Notes: generated from the letters alone by a model not told the origin. 27,614 nt of DNA from Ectocarpus siliculosus (GCA_000310025.1 FN648861.1:1-27614); one strand, 5' to 3'. Shown: positions 1 through 10,358, counted from the first letter of the stretch. Made by a program: numbers and translations.

Positions 1-112
1 ATGTTGAAGACAGCCAGCAGTCCGTGCTGGACCGACCGGAGTTGCCGGGCGATCGGAAAAGCGCAGAGCCTCGTACCATGGTAGTATTATAGTTGTTGTC
101 ACTCTTGCTCAC

Positions 113-2126
113 CGACTTGGCCGCGTAAAGGACGGAGGTGCCCTCCGGGACTGTCACCATTTTCGTCTCTCCATCGAGCTCCAGCTAGCAGCGCGGGACG
201 AGCCGAGGCGAACAACAATGGAGAGAAGAAGAGCAGCTTACAATCCGTCCACGTTTGTCTTTTGTCTTTCTCAGAGTGACAAAAAATGATGTATCATGTA
301 GTTTGGGGCACCCGCTGTTACGGTACAGCAGTAAGCGCAGAATGACCACTACGCACAGCAGCGTGTACTGGGCAACATACCGGCAGCAGCGTGGTATGTA
401 ACGCACGGGACACCACATGTAGTATCATTGCTCCCCATGTCACAAGCCAAGGACTTTCGTTTCCGATGCCAGGGCTGTACCTATCCACCTATACTGCTTG
501 CTGTGGGCACAATGTTCGGAAAGTTGTTCCAACGGCTTGTCTGCTGTTGATACGCAGTCGGCACCGAGTGTATGTTGTGTGGTTTGTATGCACTTTCGTG
601 GTCTAATATTTTGTGTGGTGCAGCTATAGCATCAGGGCACGTCGCCTCGCCGTCCGCAACGGTGCTGTAGGCCGCATTGTTGCGCTGAAGCGGGTGGGCG
701 TGGCAACAGCACGGCACGAATGTTCCGCTCGCAAATGTGGCGTTGTACGATGCCCACCTCCACCTCCCACTCCTTGCTCTCGTCGAGCTGTCCCTCCAGC
801 TCCAGAGGCACGGCCATCAACGGACTCGTTGCTGCTGTTCTAGCCGCTGACGCCGAAGGCCTGTACGAGGGAAACAACAGGGTCATAGCGATTACATGCG
901 TGTGTTTCAACGGCTGAGGTAATTTGCTCGTGCGACGGCAATGCACGTCAAGGAAGACACCCTGGTGTGCTGACGGCAGCTCAAGAACTTAAGAGTACAG
1001 GCGCTATAATGCTTATACCGAAAGTGCGGTTGGTTCTTGACATGGTGTTCAACATGGTGTTATAAGCAAGGCAGTCTGACACAGTGCCATTTGGACGAAG
1101 CAACTGAGGCAAACAGCAGCACTGTTGCCAGACGGGCGACGTGGTTGGGTCGCAACGGGTGCAATCTCCACCACAAAAGCGGGAGCTGACCGCGCGGGTG
1201 CACACAAACGGAAAGAAATGTGAGCCTGTTACACGTTCCCAGAGAGGGGATATATCGCTGTTTGCTGCTCGGAGATTGGTCGAAACACAGATTGGGCATG
1301 CAACACGATCCTGGACTCTCCATCTGTTGGTAGAAATCATTTCACTCGTTTGAATGAGAAAAACATGAACACATGGGCATTTTGAGGATGGTTGCATGCA
1401 AACAGCAGTACAAGTACAGGCCCGCAGATATTCATCCATGAGAGAGGGCAAGGGAAGACACACAGGCAAACTGGCATCATTTGTCCCGTTGAGGCTATAA
1501 ACCATTAACGCAAGGCAGATGATTCTTGCGGTCGATATACATGAAGAACACCCAGGGGTACTTGGGCTCATGATTTTCTGGCCGATGCGCGAGCTCACGG
1601 TTGATGTATGCATGGATCTTGAGATGGAGGTTGCCGTTATGAAAACAGCAGTCAGTGAGACCCCGGCAGCACGGCTGGACATGAAGGTTGAATTCACATC
1701 TATCATCCATAACATAGATAGAACAGGCTGTGAACAACTGCCTCAAATACCAGTGACAGCTACATCACCACCACCAAGTCCATGTGCACATGAGTCGGGT
1801 TGTCGGCCGGCTTACCACAGGGCGATAAGCAATAAGGCAAGTCTGTTGCGCAACAGCAAAGCAGAAAGAAGCTTAGAGGATGTTGCACAGGGAGGGCGCA
1901 GGAGAGAGCGACACATGTTTTATATGCGCGTGCATGCGGTAAGATGGGGACTGCAGCGTCCTTCGGATTCGACCACGAGATACAAGCAGTCGCCACCAAC
2001 GCCGGAAAATAGACTCTCTCTTCACCTGGCCATCGCCCCACCAACACCGACGACAAACGCGCTCGAACGGCAGACTCCGCTGGCTAGCGCAATCGCCACA
2101 GCCGCATGTGATGCACTGGTCTTCAT
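113..2126 (-). CDS. Plastid-targeted [2Fe-2S] ferredoxin, N-terminal part (3' end outside window)
   Basis: Three exons are visible: 2126-2026, 860-758 and 184-113. Phases agree (2, then 0, then 0), giving 92 residues before a GTGAGC donor at 112. Residues 1-33 begin MKTSASHAAVAIALASGV and form an ER-type signal peptide ending in CRSSA/FVVG. A Phe at this cleavage site is the known import motif of heterokont plastids. Residues 35-60 are Ala/Ser/Thr-rich and look like a transit peptide. Residues about 63-90 read KEWEVELELDGETKM then VTVPEGTSVLYAAK, matching the first two strands and helix of plant-type ferredoxins. The cluster-binding C-x4-C-x2-C loop would be in the next exon, off the window, so cluster binding is inferred. 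Expected role: stromal electron carrier. The start is the first ATG of a frame with a leader. It is divergent from the SR gene. Alternative: another beta-grasp [2Fe-2S] protein. Confidence 0.75.
981..1746. other. Unassigned overlapping open frames inside ferredoxin intron 1
   Basis: This part of the 1,165-nt intron is unusually open on both strands. A minus frame runs from 1715 to 981, a second minus frame from 1746 to a TAG at 1495, and a plus frame is open from 1519 onward. In the plus frame first codon positions are mostly purine (about 70 percent by my count over some 65 codons), while the exact antisense frame shows no such bias, which weakly favours plus. No known domain was recognised. 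It may be a decayed mobile-element fragment or chance openness. Confidence 0.25.
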
Positions 2127-2490
2127 GATCCTCTCGCGGGCTCCCTTGCGTGTTGGAAAACCGATCAGCCTCGCAATCGAACCCCGCTTCTCTCGAGCGA
2201 AACCTTAGACTTGATGTAGCTGGCGGATGGGAACTCTTCGAGAGAGACCGCTGTCGCGACGAAGAAGAGGAAAATGAAAAGAGAGCTGGCAGCGGCCGCC
2301 CTCTCCCCTCTCGGCTCATCTGTTCGGTCATAACGCATCGTGTCATATGGAAACCTCATTTTAAGAGGAACTCTGCGCGCCTCTTTTTTCTGTCTTCCTC
2401 CTACCTCGCGCACACCCGAAACATACGCGCTTCCGTCTTTTCTCCGAACTTCCGCACAAAAGACAACTCGCGCGAGACTAAGCTAAAACC
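2127..2490. promoter_or_regulatory. Shared divergent promoter and 5' UTRs of the ferredoxin and SR genes
   Basis: About 365 bp separate the two inferred start codons on opposite strands, so both promoters must overlap here or extend into the other gene. The SR side is pyrimidine-rich (about 2380-2460) and ends in a favourable context, AAAACCATGG. No clear TATA box is seen. A minus-strand upstream ATG (2338) opens a short frame with a hydrophobic stretch that ends before the ferredoxin start. It could be an upstream ORF or an alternative first exon, but its only donor (AAG/GTTTCG) is out of phase with ferredoxin exon 2. Confidence 0.5.
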
Positions 2491-5400
2491 ATGGGAGATG
2501 TGCCCGGAACAAAGGTTTGGGTAGGTAACCTCGGCAGCACGTGCGAGGAGCGTGACCTGAGGGACGAGTTCAGCAAGTTCGGAGAACTCAACAAGGTGAT
2601 TGATTTTGGTTTTTGGTCCCCGGCCACACGCCACGAAACTCCCGCATTCAGGTAGGAGGGAGATAGCCGAGACGTGGATGAATTGGGCAACCGTCAAGCT
2701 TGCTGCACAGAGTCCGCGGAGGAAGATCTGCGTGCGCGTGGAGGGATTGTAGTCCTTATGGGCGTCTTGGTGTTGGATTTTTCTTGTCAGGACGGGTGGC
2801 TCATCTTGCGCCCAGCCTACAAGAGGTCCGCTTTCCCCCCCCGATCTTGGCACGAAATAACCCGAACTATGTAGGTCCCTCGCAGCACGCATCCCTTCGA
2901 ATTGTGGTGTGTAAGAGCAGCGCTAGCGTTCCCCAACTCATTGTTTCTGCCCTGCCCCCTCTTGTGGCCTCGTCTCCTGTATCATCGATTTTGGCGCCCT
3001 TGGTCGCAATTTCGTCATCTGTCTTTTTTCTTTTTTTTCCCGGGTGTTTCGACCGCTATGAAAAAAAAGCCAGCCAACCTCTGTGTTTAACCCTTGGTTG
3101 CACAACATGTTCCCCTTCTCCGCTGTCGGCCCTGCCGGGTGTCGAAATGTGTAGTAGTAGGTGTGCTATAAAGGTGATCTTTAATGAATCTTGTCCGCTT
3201 GCGCAGGTGTGGGTTGCGCGTAACCCTCCGGGCTTTGCTTTCGTTTGGTTTGCCGACGACCGAGATGCCACTGACGCCGTTCGTGAGATCGACGGGAGAA
3301 GCATCGCCGGGCGGGAGTGGCGCGTTGAGATCGTAAGTAGAGAACAACCTCCTGCCTCAATTCAACCATGCGAAAAACGAACCTCAAGACCCCATGCCTG
3401 TTGTCCTCGGTGTTCGTTTGTCCTGGTGGTGGCTGTTTTGCCTTTGTTATGGGCGGCACGCCACCACCGCTGCCGTTGTTGTCTCTCGTGCTCTTCGCGT
3501 TCGTTGTTGTGGCGTGCGTGTTTTTTGCACTCCGAACTACTTCTATAATACACGCCAAATTTAGGTGTGGGTCGCCCGCAACCCACCGGGCTTCGCGTTC
3601 GTCTGGTTCGCTGACGACAGAGACGCCGGTGATGCCGTTAGGGAGATCGACGGCAAGAGCATCGCCGGTCGCGAGTGGCGTGTGGAAGTCGTGAGTTGTC
3701 TTGCTCCCCTGTTGCTTCATTTTGATTGGATGCAAACTTCTACTACTGCTGTACCACATGCGACCCCCCCCCCGACCCCCACCTCGGTCTTCGGAATGTG
3801 TGTCTTGAACGTGCTGTTTTTTGACGGGGTGGATTTTGCTGCTGTTTTCCTTCTTCCACCTCTGCTACGGTGTGTACGGTCGACAGTCTCACCAAAGAGG
3901 CCGCGACCGCGGGCCGCCCGGGGGCGGATACGGAGGCGGCGGCGGCGGCGGTGGTTACGGGGGTGGAGGCGGAGGCGGCGGCGGGTACGGCGCTCCCCGC
4001 GTCGGCGGCGCCGCGCCCCGCACCGGCTACAAGGTCCGCATCACCGGCCTACCTGAGGGCATGCGCTGGTCCGAGCTGAAGGACTTCGTGCGCAAGGCGG
4101 GGGACGTGACTTACGCTGACGTCCGGGGCGACGAAGGGTACGTCCGTCCGTCGTGTTTTCGTTGTGTTTTCTCAAGCTATCTCGAGTGTTGTTGTAACCC
4201 GTGTGCGTTTTCTGTCGAAAGTGGGTCTCGATTAACTGTCCTTTGCCTGAAGGTTGTCGACGGCTGCGCGCGCTTTAGAAAACCGCCGCCGACGAGGTCG
4301 GTCCGGCTAAGCTGAGAAAACTTTCGCGTTCTTTTTTCGTGTGGTGGTGTGATCACACGAACTTGCGTGCCCGCCCATGCCTAACCTAACCATCCCTTTT
4401 TGCGATGTCGACGCGGACGACGGGGCGCAACGCGATGGAGTGGGAAAGGGGGGGGGGGGGTGCTTTTTCCACAGTATAGCTGTCTCTACAAAGAAACCAG
4501 CCGGCAGGGCTGCGCGCCAAAATTATATTCGACCGCTCCAAACTACGCTACCATCCCTTTGGGGCCTTGTTGTGTCGAGAAGCGCGGCAATGGCACAGTT
4601 GGTGCTTTTCTACGTGGGCGTGTTGTTGTAGTGGTTGTACGCGTGCCACCACCGGCATGTTCTTCCCGACGGTCGTGCGGACGTCTAGTAGTTGTAGGCG
4701 CTGACTGCAATCAACGTTACGGTGGCGCGCGCGGGATAAAGCGGGGTTGAGGATCTACAGCAATCTTCCCAACGTTCCTTCCGCAAAGACGATTTTGTTC
4801 ATGGTGGGAGATGGGCTGGTCCTGGTGCAAACCAAAGTTTCACCCTCTCCGGGGGGGGTCAACCACCACCTAGGTTCTACAGCTTTTTCGACTTTCGACC
4901 AACCGCTGCCGCCCTTTCGAGCATCCGAGAGACAAGAGAAAGAGGGGGGGGTTCTTGCATCCAGCCGCCACCGTGGCTACGTCACGTCGCGTCGCTTCAC
5001 TTGTACAGCTGCGCTACCGTGCATCTCCTCTACTCTCTACACTACTGCGCTACGTCAACTTTCGGCAACCTCGCCTCCACCAACAACCCCAACATGATGA
5101 CTGCCACGCGACAACACGTACGTCGCCATGACCCCAACGACAAGAACAACAAGTGCTTTCTGCTGGTTCCCCATCTGGCTTTCAACCACCATCGCACCTT
5201 GGCTGCCAACAGCAACAACTCGCTCCTCGCCGCAGTATGCCATGGACACATCGGTACCGTGCTTTTTGCACAACACCCTGCTTAGCGTTATAGATGATGC
5301 GTGAAGCAGTCGGGTCTTGACACCAATAATTTGTTTTCAATAATTTGTTTTCTCTAGTGTCGAGAATCCGCGTTATGGTTGGACTCACGCTGTAGGCGAT

Positions 5401-6300
5401 TGATTACTCGTAGAGGGCGTATCCATAGCCCCTCCGTGAAACCTCTATGGTAGTGCTGCTCTGTTTTCCGGTGAGTGCTTGGTACTGTTGTTGTTGAGAG
5501 GCCGCTGTGGGGGTGGGTTCACCTTCAGCGTTTTCGGTTTCTCACGTGTTTGTGCGCGCCTCTTCCTTCTTCCGTCTTCCTGCCTGCCTGGGTCCGGCGA
5601 TCCCGTGTCTTGTCCTTCCGTTCCCCGTTTGCTGCTTTGTTGTCGTGGTGTGTTGTGCGTGTTTCTTGTGTCTTTTTTTCTGTTTGCCGTGGTGGGTTCG
5701 GCGACCCGCAGTGTCGCTGAGTTTTCCAACCGCGACGACATGTCGAGGGCCGTGAGGGAGCTGGACGACACCTACTTCGCGGACAGGCGCATCCGCGTGG
5801 ACTACGTGAGTGCTTTCGTGTATAGTGTAGCTCGTGTTGTGTGTCGTCGTCTTGTATTGGCGCTCGCCTAGGTGATGCACGTATCCACATCCCGTGGAGT
5901 GTGTTCCACATAACATATGCATTACGTGTTAACATGAACGGCACTTCGTTCTTCACCATGAACCATGAAGTATTAATATGTGCCCTGATCCGGCCTGTGG
6001 AAGAGGGAAACCCGGTTTCTACCACCGAGCACAGCGTGCCAAATGCCATTCCTGTCATCACCGCACGCCACCAGTGTTAACACCCACCCGTCCGATCGTG
6101 ACCCTTTTGTTGTTTGTTTCTTCTCCCAGGACGATGGAGGCAGCGGCCGCGGCCGTTCCCGCTCTCCCGCCAGGCGCCGCTCCCGCAGCCCTCCCCCCCG
6201 CCGCGGAAGCCCCCCCCGCGGCAGGTCTCGCTCCCCTCCCGGCCGCGGCAGGAGCCCCTACGGCCGCAGCCGCAGCCGCAGCCCCATTCGCGACAGGTGA
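2491..6300 (+). CDS. SRSF1/SF2-type serine/arginine-rich splicing factor
   Basis: Exons: 2491-2595, then 3207-3332 or 3565-3690 (duplicate pair), 3887-4137, 5712-5805, 6130-6300. With one copy of the pair the protein is 248 residues. RRM1 (about 8-77) has RNP2 VWVGNL (9-14) and an RNP1 region [11 protein letters not shown] (40-50), like SRSF3/SRSF7. A Gly/Tyr-rich hinge (78-117) links to a pseudo-RRM2 (about 124-192) with WSELKD (138-143), the counterpart of the SRSF1 SWQDLKD signature, then GDVTYADV and VAEF. Residues 193-248 are an RS tail rich in RSRSP and RRRSRSP. Family role: nuclear binding of exonic enhancers, recruitment of U1 snRNP and U2AF, and control of alternative splicing. The order RRM, Gly hinge, pseudo-RRM and RS is that of SRSF1. 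The stop codon sits inside a consensus donor (CAG/GTGAAC), so an alternative last intron is possible. Confidence 0.93.
3207..3332 (+). other. SR gene exon 2a: first copy of the duplicated RRM1 half
   Basis: A 126-nt exon, phase 0 at both ends, preceded by CTTGCGCAG and followed by GTAAGT. It encodes 42 residues from [10 protein letters not shown] to EWRVEI, covering the RNP1 strand, helix 2 and the last strand of RRM1. It is one of two near-identical peptides in tandem. Using it alone joins exon 1 to exon 3 in frame. Confidence 0.9.
3565..3690 (+). other. SR gene exon 2b: second copy of the duplicated RRM1 half
   Basis: Also 126 nt and phase 0 at both ends, preceded by CAAATTTAG and followed by GTGAGT. 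Compared with 2a the peptide differs at three positions (T to G, R to K, I to V), yet 25 of 126 nucleotides in 22 of 42 codons differ, almost all silently. Both copies keep intact splice sites and no stop. The 232-nt intron between them shows no obvious residual similarity to the upstream intron, so the duplication is old. Mutually exclusive use is likely; including both would also keep frame. Confidence 0.9.
4138..5711 (+). other. Long SR intron (1,574 nt) between the two halves of RRM2
   Basis: The intron splits the RRM2 codon Gly161 (donor GG/GTACGT, acceptor CCGCAG/T). It holds a G run at about 4449-4460, C/T-rich low complexity at about 4900-5100, and a short tandem copy of AATAATTTGTTTTC at about 5325-5352. 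No further exon was recognised. A poison exon, as SR genes often have in long introns, cannot be excluded without RNA data. Confidence 0.5.
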
Positions 6301-8350
6301 ACGAATTTTGTGGTGAAGAAGCTCGAGGCTCGTTGTGTTAGATGTGCTGGCGACGCAAATGTGGCCGTCGAGAGAGATGGAGATCGTTGGCGTTGTGTAC
6401 GTCTCCAGCCTTGAGAGCAGCTGAAGCTCTTTTTTTCCTCAGGCTCGGTCGTGGTTGTCATCCCGTGTACTGGAGTCGAGAGTGCACTGCTGAGTGGGAG
6501 ATTGCCCGAAACTGACGCAAATGTTTTGACCCGTGATCATTCTCGACCCGCCCGCCTCCCGTTCCCAGGTACTGATCGACAAGACTCAAGGCTCACAGTG
6601 TGCCGGTCAATCACGGGGTCGTTTTTTTGTCGTGTCATGGCTACGGGTAGGGCAGGAGTGTTGGGAAGTGTTGACATTTGTGTTTCGTGCTGTCGCGAAG
6701 AAAACTTGGGCTAGACGGCCGATTTGCTGGCTGACTCATGTTGCATGGTACTGACCTGCTGGTGTTGTATATGTGGACGTTGCGTCAAGTTTTCTTTGTT
6801 TCGTTTGCTCATTGAACGGCCGCACACACCAAAATGCGCAGGGGTGTTGTGTACGGGTTAAGATAGAAAAGGGGTGTGGCTGGTCGCACGCTCTGGCTCT
6901 CACCCGTACACCGACACATTTTCCGCAAGTGGGTCAAAGCTGGACTTGAGTTATTTAGTTGTCGTTGTGCGTCTGCCGCGTCGTGCGCGGTGTGCATACC
7001 CGTGCTTGATGCCGACCGACCGGTAGCGACTTTCCAACATCATGACACGAAGTTGGCTCGGGCAAGAGCTGGGAGGCCGTGCGTGCGGCTTTTGAGATAT
7101 GTTTTCCCTGCGAGCTGAGCGGTTTAAAGAGACGCGCCGAATTCTTGACCGATTCGCGAAGGTTTTCTGTTCTTTCAGGTACCTCAAGAGTCGGCCACTT
7201 TAGGGCGCCCGGCCGTTCCGCTTCGTTTAGATGTCTCTTCCATTTCGAAGCGTGATGATCCTTTGAAGTGCCACGCGCTGTAATTGTAGCGTAGGAGTTG
7301 TTCAAATTTCTTCATGCACGCGCAAGATTTACGGACTCGGTGCCCTGCTTGACTCGCGAAGTGTGATGCCTGGGCTACCAGTGCTCCGTTATTTCATTTC
7401 TGTGTTGGTAGATGGTCGTTTACGCCTGACTCTCGATTCCCAGGGGTATTGGTCTTTTGGTTGATTGGTTGTGCGTGCGCGCAGAGACCGGCCAGTCTCT
7501 TCGATGCTTGCGGGTATGGATGTTTTCATCTTTCTTGTGTACGCGCACGGACAGGCTGCTGCTGACTGCTGCTGACCGACCAACTGCTGTTACTGTAATA
7601 TACTTGAAATATATCGTTCAAGTAGTGGTTCGAGCGACCAGGTTATCAAGCATTGCTTGGAACGTTCTTTGGAAGTACACTCCCTCGCGTCATACCGTCG
7701 TGGGTACCTTTGGCTACACGGCGGTATCGCCGAACCGGTATGGCGGGAAATACATGGTATACCCCCCAGCAGGTCGCTCCTTTCGTTGGTTTCTGCGCAT
7801 TTGCGTGCGACTTGAAACCCATCAAAGTACCTGGGGAACACACAAAAATGTACCGCTTTTCGATGACACGATCGTAGGAGATCGGTGAATCCGAGAGCGG
7901 CGAACTAGTGGCTCTATGTATCCGTTGTCTGTCTCCGCCTTTTCAGGTCCCGCTCAGCTCTGGGGTTCCTTGTTTGATGTCTACGCATGGAAACCGTTCC
8001 GATCTCTGCTCAAAACATTTTTACATCCGTACCCGTCCCTCTGACCAGACGCCTTCCGTGGTCACGGGCCAACTTTTACCCAAAAATAAGGGTACCGAAC
8101 TTGTACGGATGGCCAAGAAACAAAGATACTGACTCACCAAGACATCAGCGGGGCTAAATACGTGCACTTCGTAGGTGGTGCGGGCTTCCGTAAGAGGACG
8201 GCGTTGTCGCGTACTCTTATGTCTCGCCCTACTTGATGGTGACTGCGCTGTTTGCAGCAACACGATGAGCAGACACCGGTGTTTACCACCCAATAAAAAC
8301 CCCATCCTGAATGCCCTCACTTTCGGGGCAACGCGAGGGAGGCGAATAGT
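6301..8350. other. Convergent intergenic region between the SR and hydroxylase genes; no supported gene
   Basis: This holds the 3' UTRs of both flanking genes. Acceptor-like CTCAG (6439) and CCCAG (6569) follow the SR stop and could serve an alternative 3' exon. At about 7590-7890 three frames on both strands stay open for 65-140 codons, but none gives a recognisable domain or clean splice structure. A small hairpin (ACTTGAA/TTCAAGT) lies near 7601-7622. I see no tRNA, snRNA or clear polyadenylation motif. Confidence 0.4.
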
Positions 8351-10313
8351 TCACTTGGACAGTCGTCTTCCGCACGATGCGGCTGGTGGAACGAAGCCAA
8401 ATGCGCCGTCCAGATACGTGCCGAACTTTTGCATGTACACCGTTCCACGGCGATGGTGTTCTTCATGCCGAGGCGGCCCCCCCAGCAATCCGAATGGAAC
8501 AAGCCGGTGCAGCTGCCACGGAAAATCATATCTGTGCTCGGCACACAATAATACAGGAAGAAGGCAATAATGCAAGGCGGTAGCAGTTGAGAAGCGCGGT
8601 GGACGGGCAGGATAGTACGTGGACTCAGGGTTTACAGGTAGATAGATAGGTGAACGCCGCCAAAAACTGCTGAATGAAGCGCACTGCTCCTCCAATGTTG
8701 GGCACCGAAATCTAGGTTCGCGATCATTGCTGCTGCTATTGGTATCCCCCAAAAAACTCCTGTAGGACGCTGCTCCCTTCTCACCCTGCGTGCAGCTCGG
8801 TAATCAATCCTATGATGACCACGTTGTATACAGCCCTAGAGAGGGGATGGCACCCAACGGCGTTAAGCGCGAAAATGGAGCAGGCCACGTCCATGGACCC
8901 GTCGATGAACGTGTGGCGGACGGCCTGCATGCGTATGTGTGTTGAGGGCCGCCGGGACGCATGTCACGGGAAGCGGGTGGATATATTAGACGGACGGTTG
9001 GGCGTAGGTAGCCTGCAAGCAGGTGGGAGAATCATTTTTTCGTTGCTTGTGTGCAACGGGGGCAAAGGGAAATATCGTAAGTAGTACAGGCGCCCACGCA
9101 CATGAATGTCTGGAACTCCCTTGGAGTAACCTCCTTGGTCCAAAAAGCAGCGTTTGAAACATCGACCGGTCGATCGAACAGCACACAAAACGGAGGCAAG
9201 CTCAGCATGATCAACATCTCCGACCTATTTCGGGAACTTGACATTGAGACTGGTGAGCACCCACCATCACCCCAACTCGCAGTCATAAATAAGTCTTCCA
9301 ACCTCGGGAGCCCGCTGAACGTGACACTTGTGGTGCTTCGCGTGCACTCGACGGTAAAGGGCCGGGTTGCTATGCAGGCTGGCGTGCCAGGCAAAGAAAG
9401 CGGCGTCGTAGACTGCTATGGCGGCCACCACCTCGAGGACAAGCCTCCCCAAGGAGGGGGCTGACTCGGGGAGTTGTCGCCGGGGAAAGATTAGATCAAA
9501 TATCTGGCGGCGTAGAGAGGAACGAACGGGCATGCATGCGAAGATTCCCAGTGGAACAAAGTTCAACCTAGACTATACTATGTAACCAGAAGACATCGGT
9601 TGCCATAGTAGTCGAACAGTTCGACCGCGGGAGACAGAACGCTTGGCTGTGCATCAGGTCGCACTGACTGGCGATTGATTCTATTCTCCTCACAGAAGAA
9701 AAGGAATGAAAAACTGTCGGCAACAAAATGTCGAGCATTACGACAAGGGGACAAGTTAGGCTCACATATTTTGGAAAAATACAGCTGAAAGCTAAGACCA
9801 AGCAGCGCGCGGAAGTTGGCGGCAGCTTGATGGGAGGACGTCACATGTAGTTTTGGTTGCCCACCTCGTGCAAATTGAGGTCAACCTATCTATCTATCTA
9901 TGCCCTCTATGGTACTTTACACGCTATCGCCACCTTTCTTTGCCGTTCGTTCACGTTCCTCTCACCACCAGTGGTGCGATATACCACAAGGCCTGGTCTC
10001 TGATACGGGTGCCACCGAACCACGACGACAAATCGTCCGATAAAAATGTGCGGTGCTTGCTTGCCGAGGGTACGAAGAAGTCCAAGAACCCCCACAATCC
10101 AATGAAGAACAGGAACGATGCCGCCGACAGAAACGGCTGGCGTCTCAGCAACAGCAGCGCGGAGCAGGCAAGCGGATCCAGCGAGCGGTGACATGATGCA
10201 GTCAATTTTCAGTAGCTGCGCATCATGCCGACTACAATCTAGCCGGCCAGCCAGAGATTCGATCCAAAGTGATCAACATCTTACAGAACCTCGCACGTCA
10301 CCTTGCTTTCCAT
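8351..10313 (-). CDS. Cholesterol 25-hydroxylase-like membrane sterol/fatty-acid hydroxylase
   Basis: Five exons (10313-10285, 10143-9966, 9503-9303, 8924-8785, 8531-8351) give 242 residues with consistent phases. The three His boxes of the fatty acid hydroxylase superfamily are present: HASLH (109-113), HAKHH (123-127) and HEEHH (205-209). These ligate a di-iron centre in an ER integral membrane enzyme that uses O2 and an electron donor. Closest to cholesterol 25-hydroxylase, from memory, are GCHPL (160-164), GYDFPWQLHRLVPFG (183-197) and identical spacing between His box 2 and GCHPL. Hydrophobic segments lie at about 13-35, 90-108, 147-160 and 167-180. The substrate is presumably a sterol, but a C-4 methyl-sterol oxidase or a lipid hydroxylase is possible. 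Exon 1 encodes only about ten residues and is the least certain part. The protein is slightly shorter than animal CH25H. Confidence 0.87.
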
Positions 10314-10348
10314 CGTTGGGTCACTCGCTGTATAGTTGTAGTTGTCGG

Positions 10349-10358
10349 CTATATATAC
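10349..10358 (-). promoter_or_regulatory. TATA-like element upstream of the hydroxylase gene
   Basis: On the minus strand GTATATATAG lies about 36 nt upstream of the inferred ATG at 10313. That would place transcription initiation only a few bases before the start codon. The match is by sequence only. Confidence 0.35.

Noticed and set aside
1-112. Direct continuation of the ferredoxin frame to the window edge
   Set aside because: The frame is open by chance past a good GTGAGC donor, but the residues no longer resemble a ferredoxin and lack the cysteines.
624-696. Plus-strand exon candidate with good acceptor (TGTGGTGCAG) and donor (CGG/GTGGGC)
   Set aside because: No in-phase neighbours; it lies in the ferredoxin intron 185-757, and the ferredoxin join across it is exact.
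600-703. Minus-strand exon candidate after CCGCTTCAG (RNNAAYSTVADGEAT..)
   Set aside because: Strong acceptor, but inserting it breaks the ferredoxin fold between WEVE and LELDGE, and its donor is out of phase with exon 184-113.
2165-2338. Minus frame with a hydrophobic stretch (SSLFIFLFFVATAV) upstream of the ferredoxin start
   Set aside because: Its only plausible donor is phase 0 while ferredoxin exon 2 needs phase 2; kept only as a possible upstream ORF.
7601-7650. tRNA-like GGTTCGAGC and nearby hairpin
   Set aside because: No acceptor, D or anticodon arms can be built around it.
9907-10194. Alternative minus frame from ATG 10194 over hydroxylase exon 2
   Set aside because: It is hydrophobic and begins with ATG, but it is out of phase with the His-box exons, whereas the chosen frame joins them exactly and ends at a GTGAGA donor.
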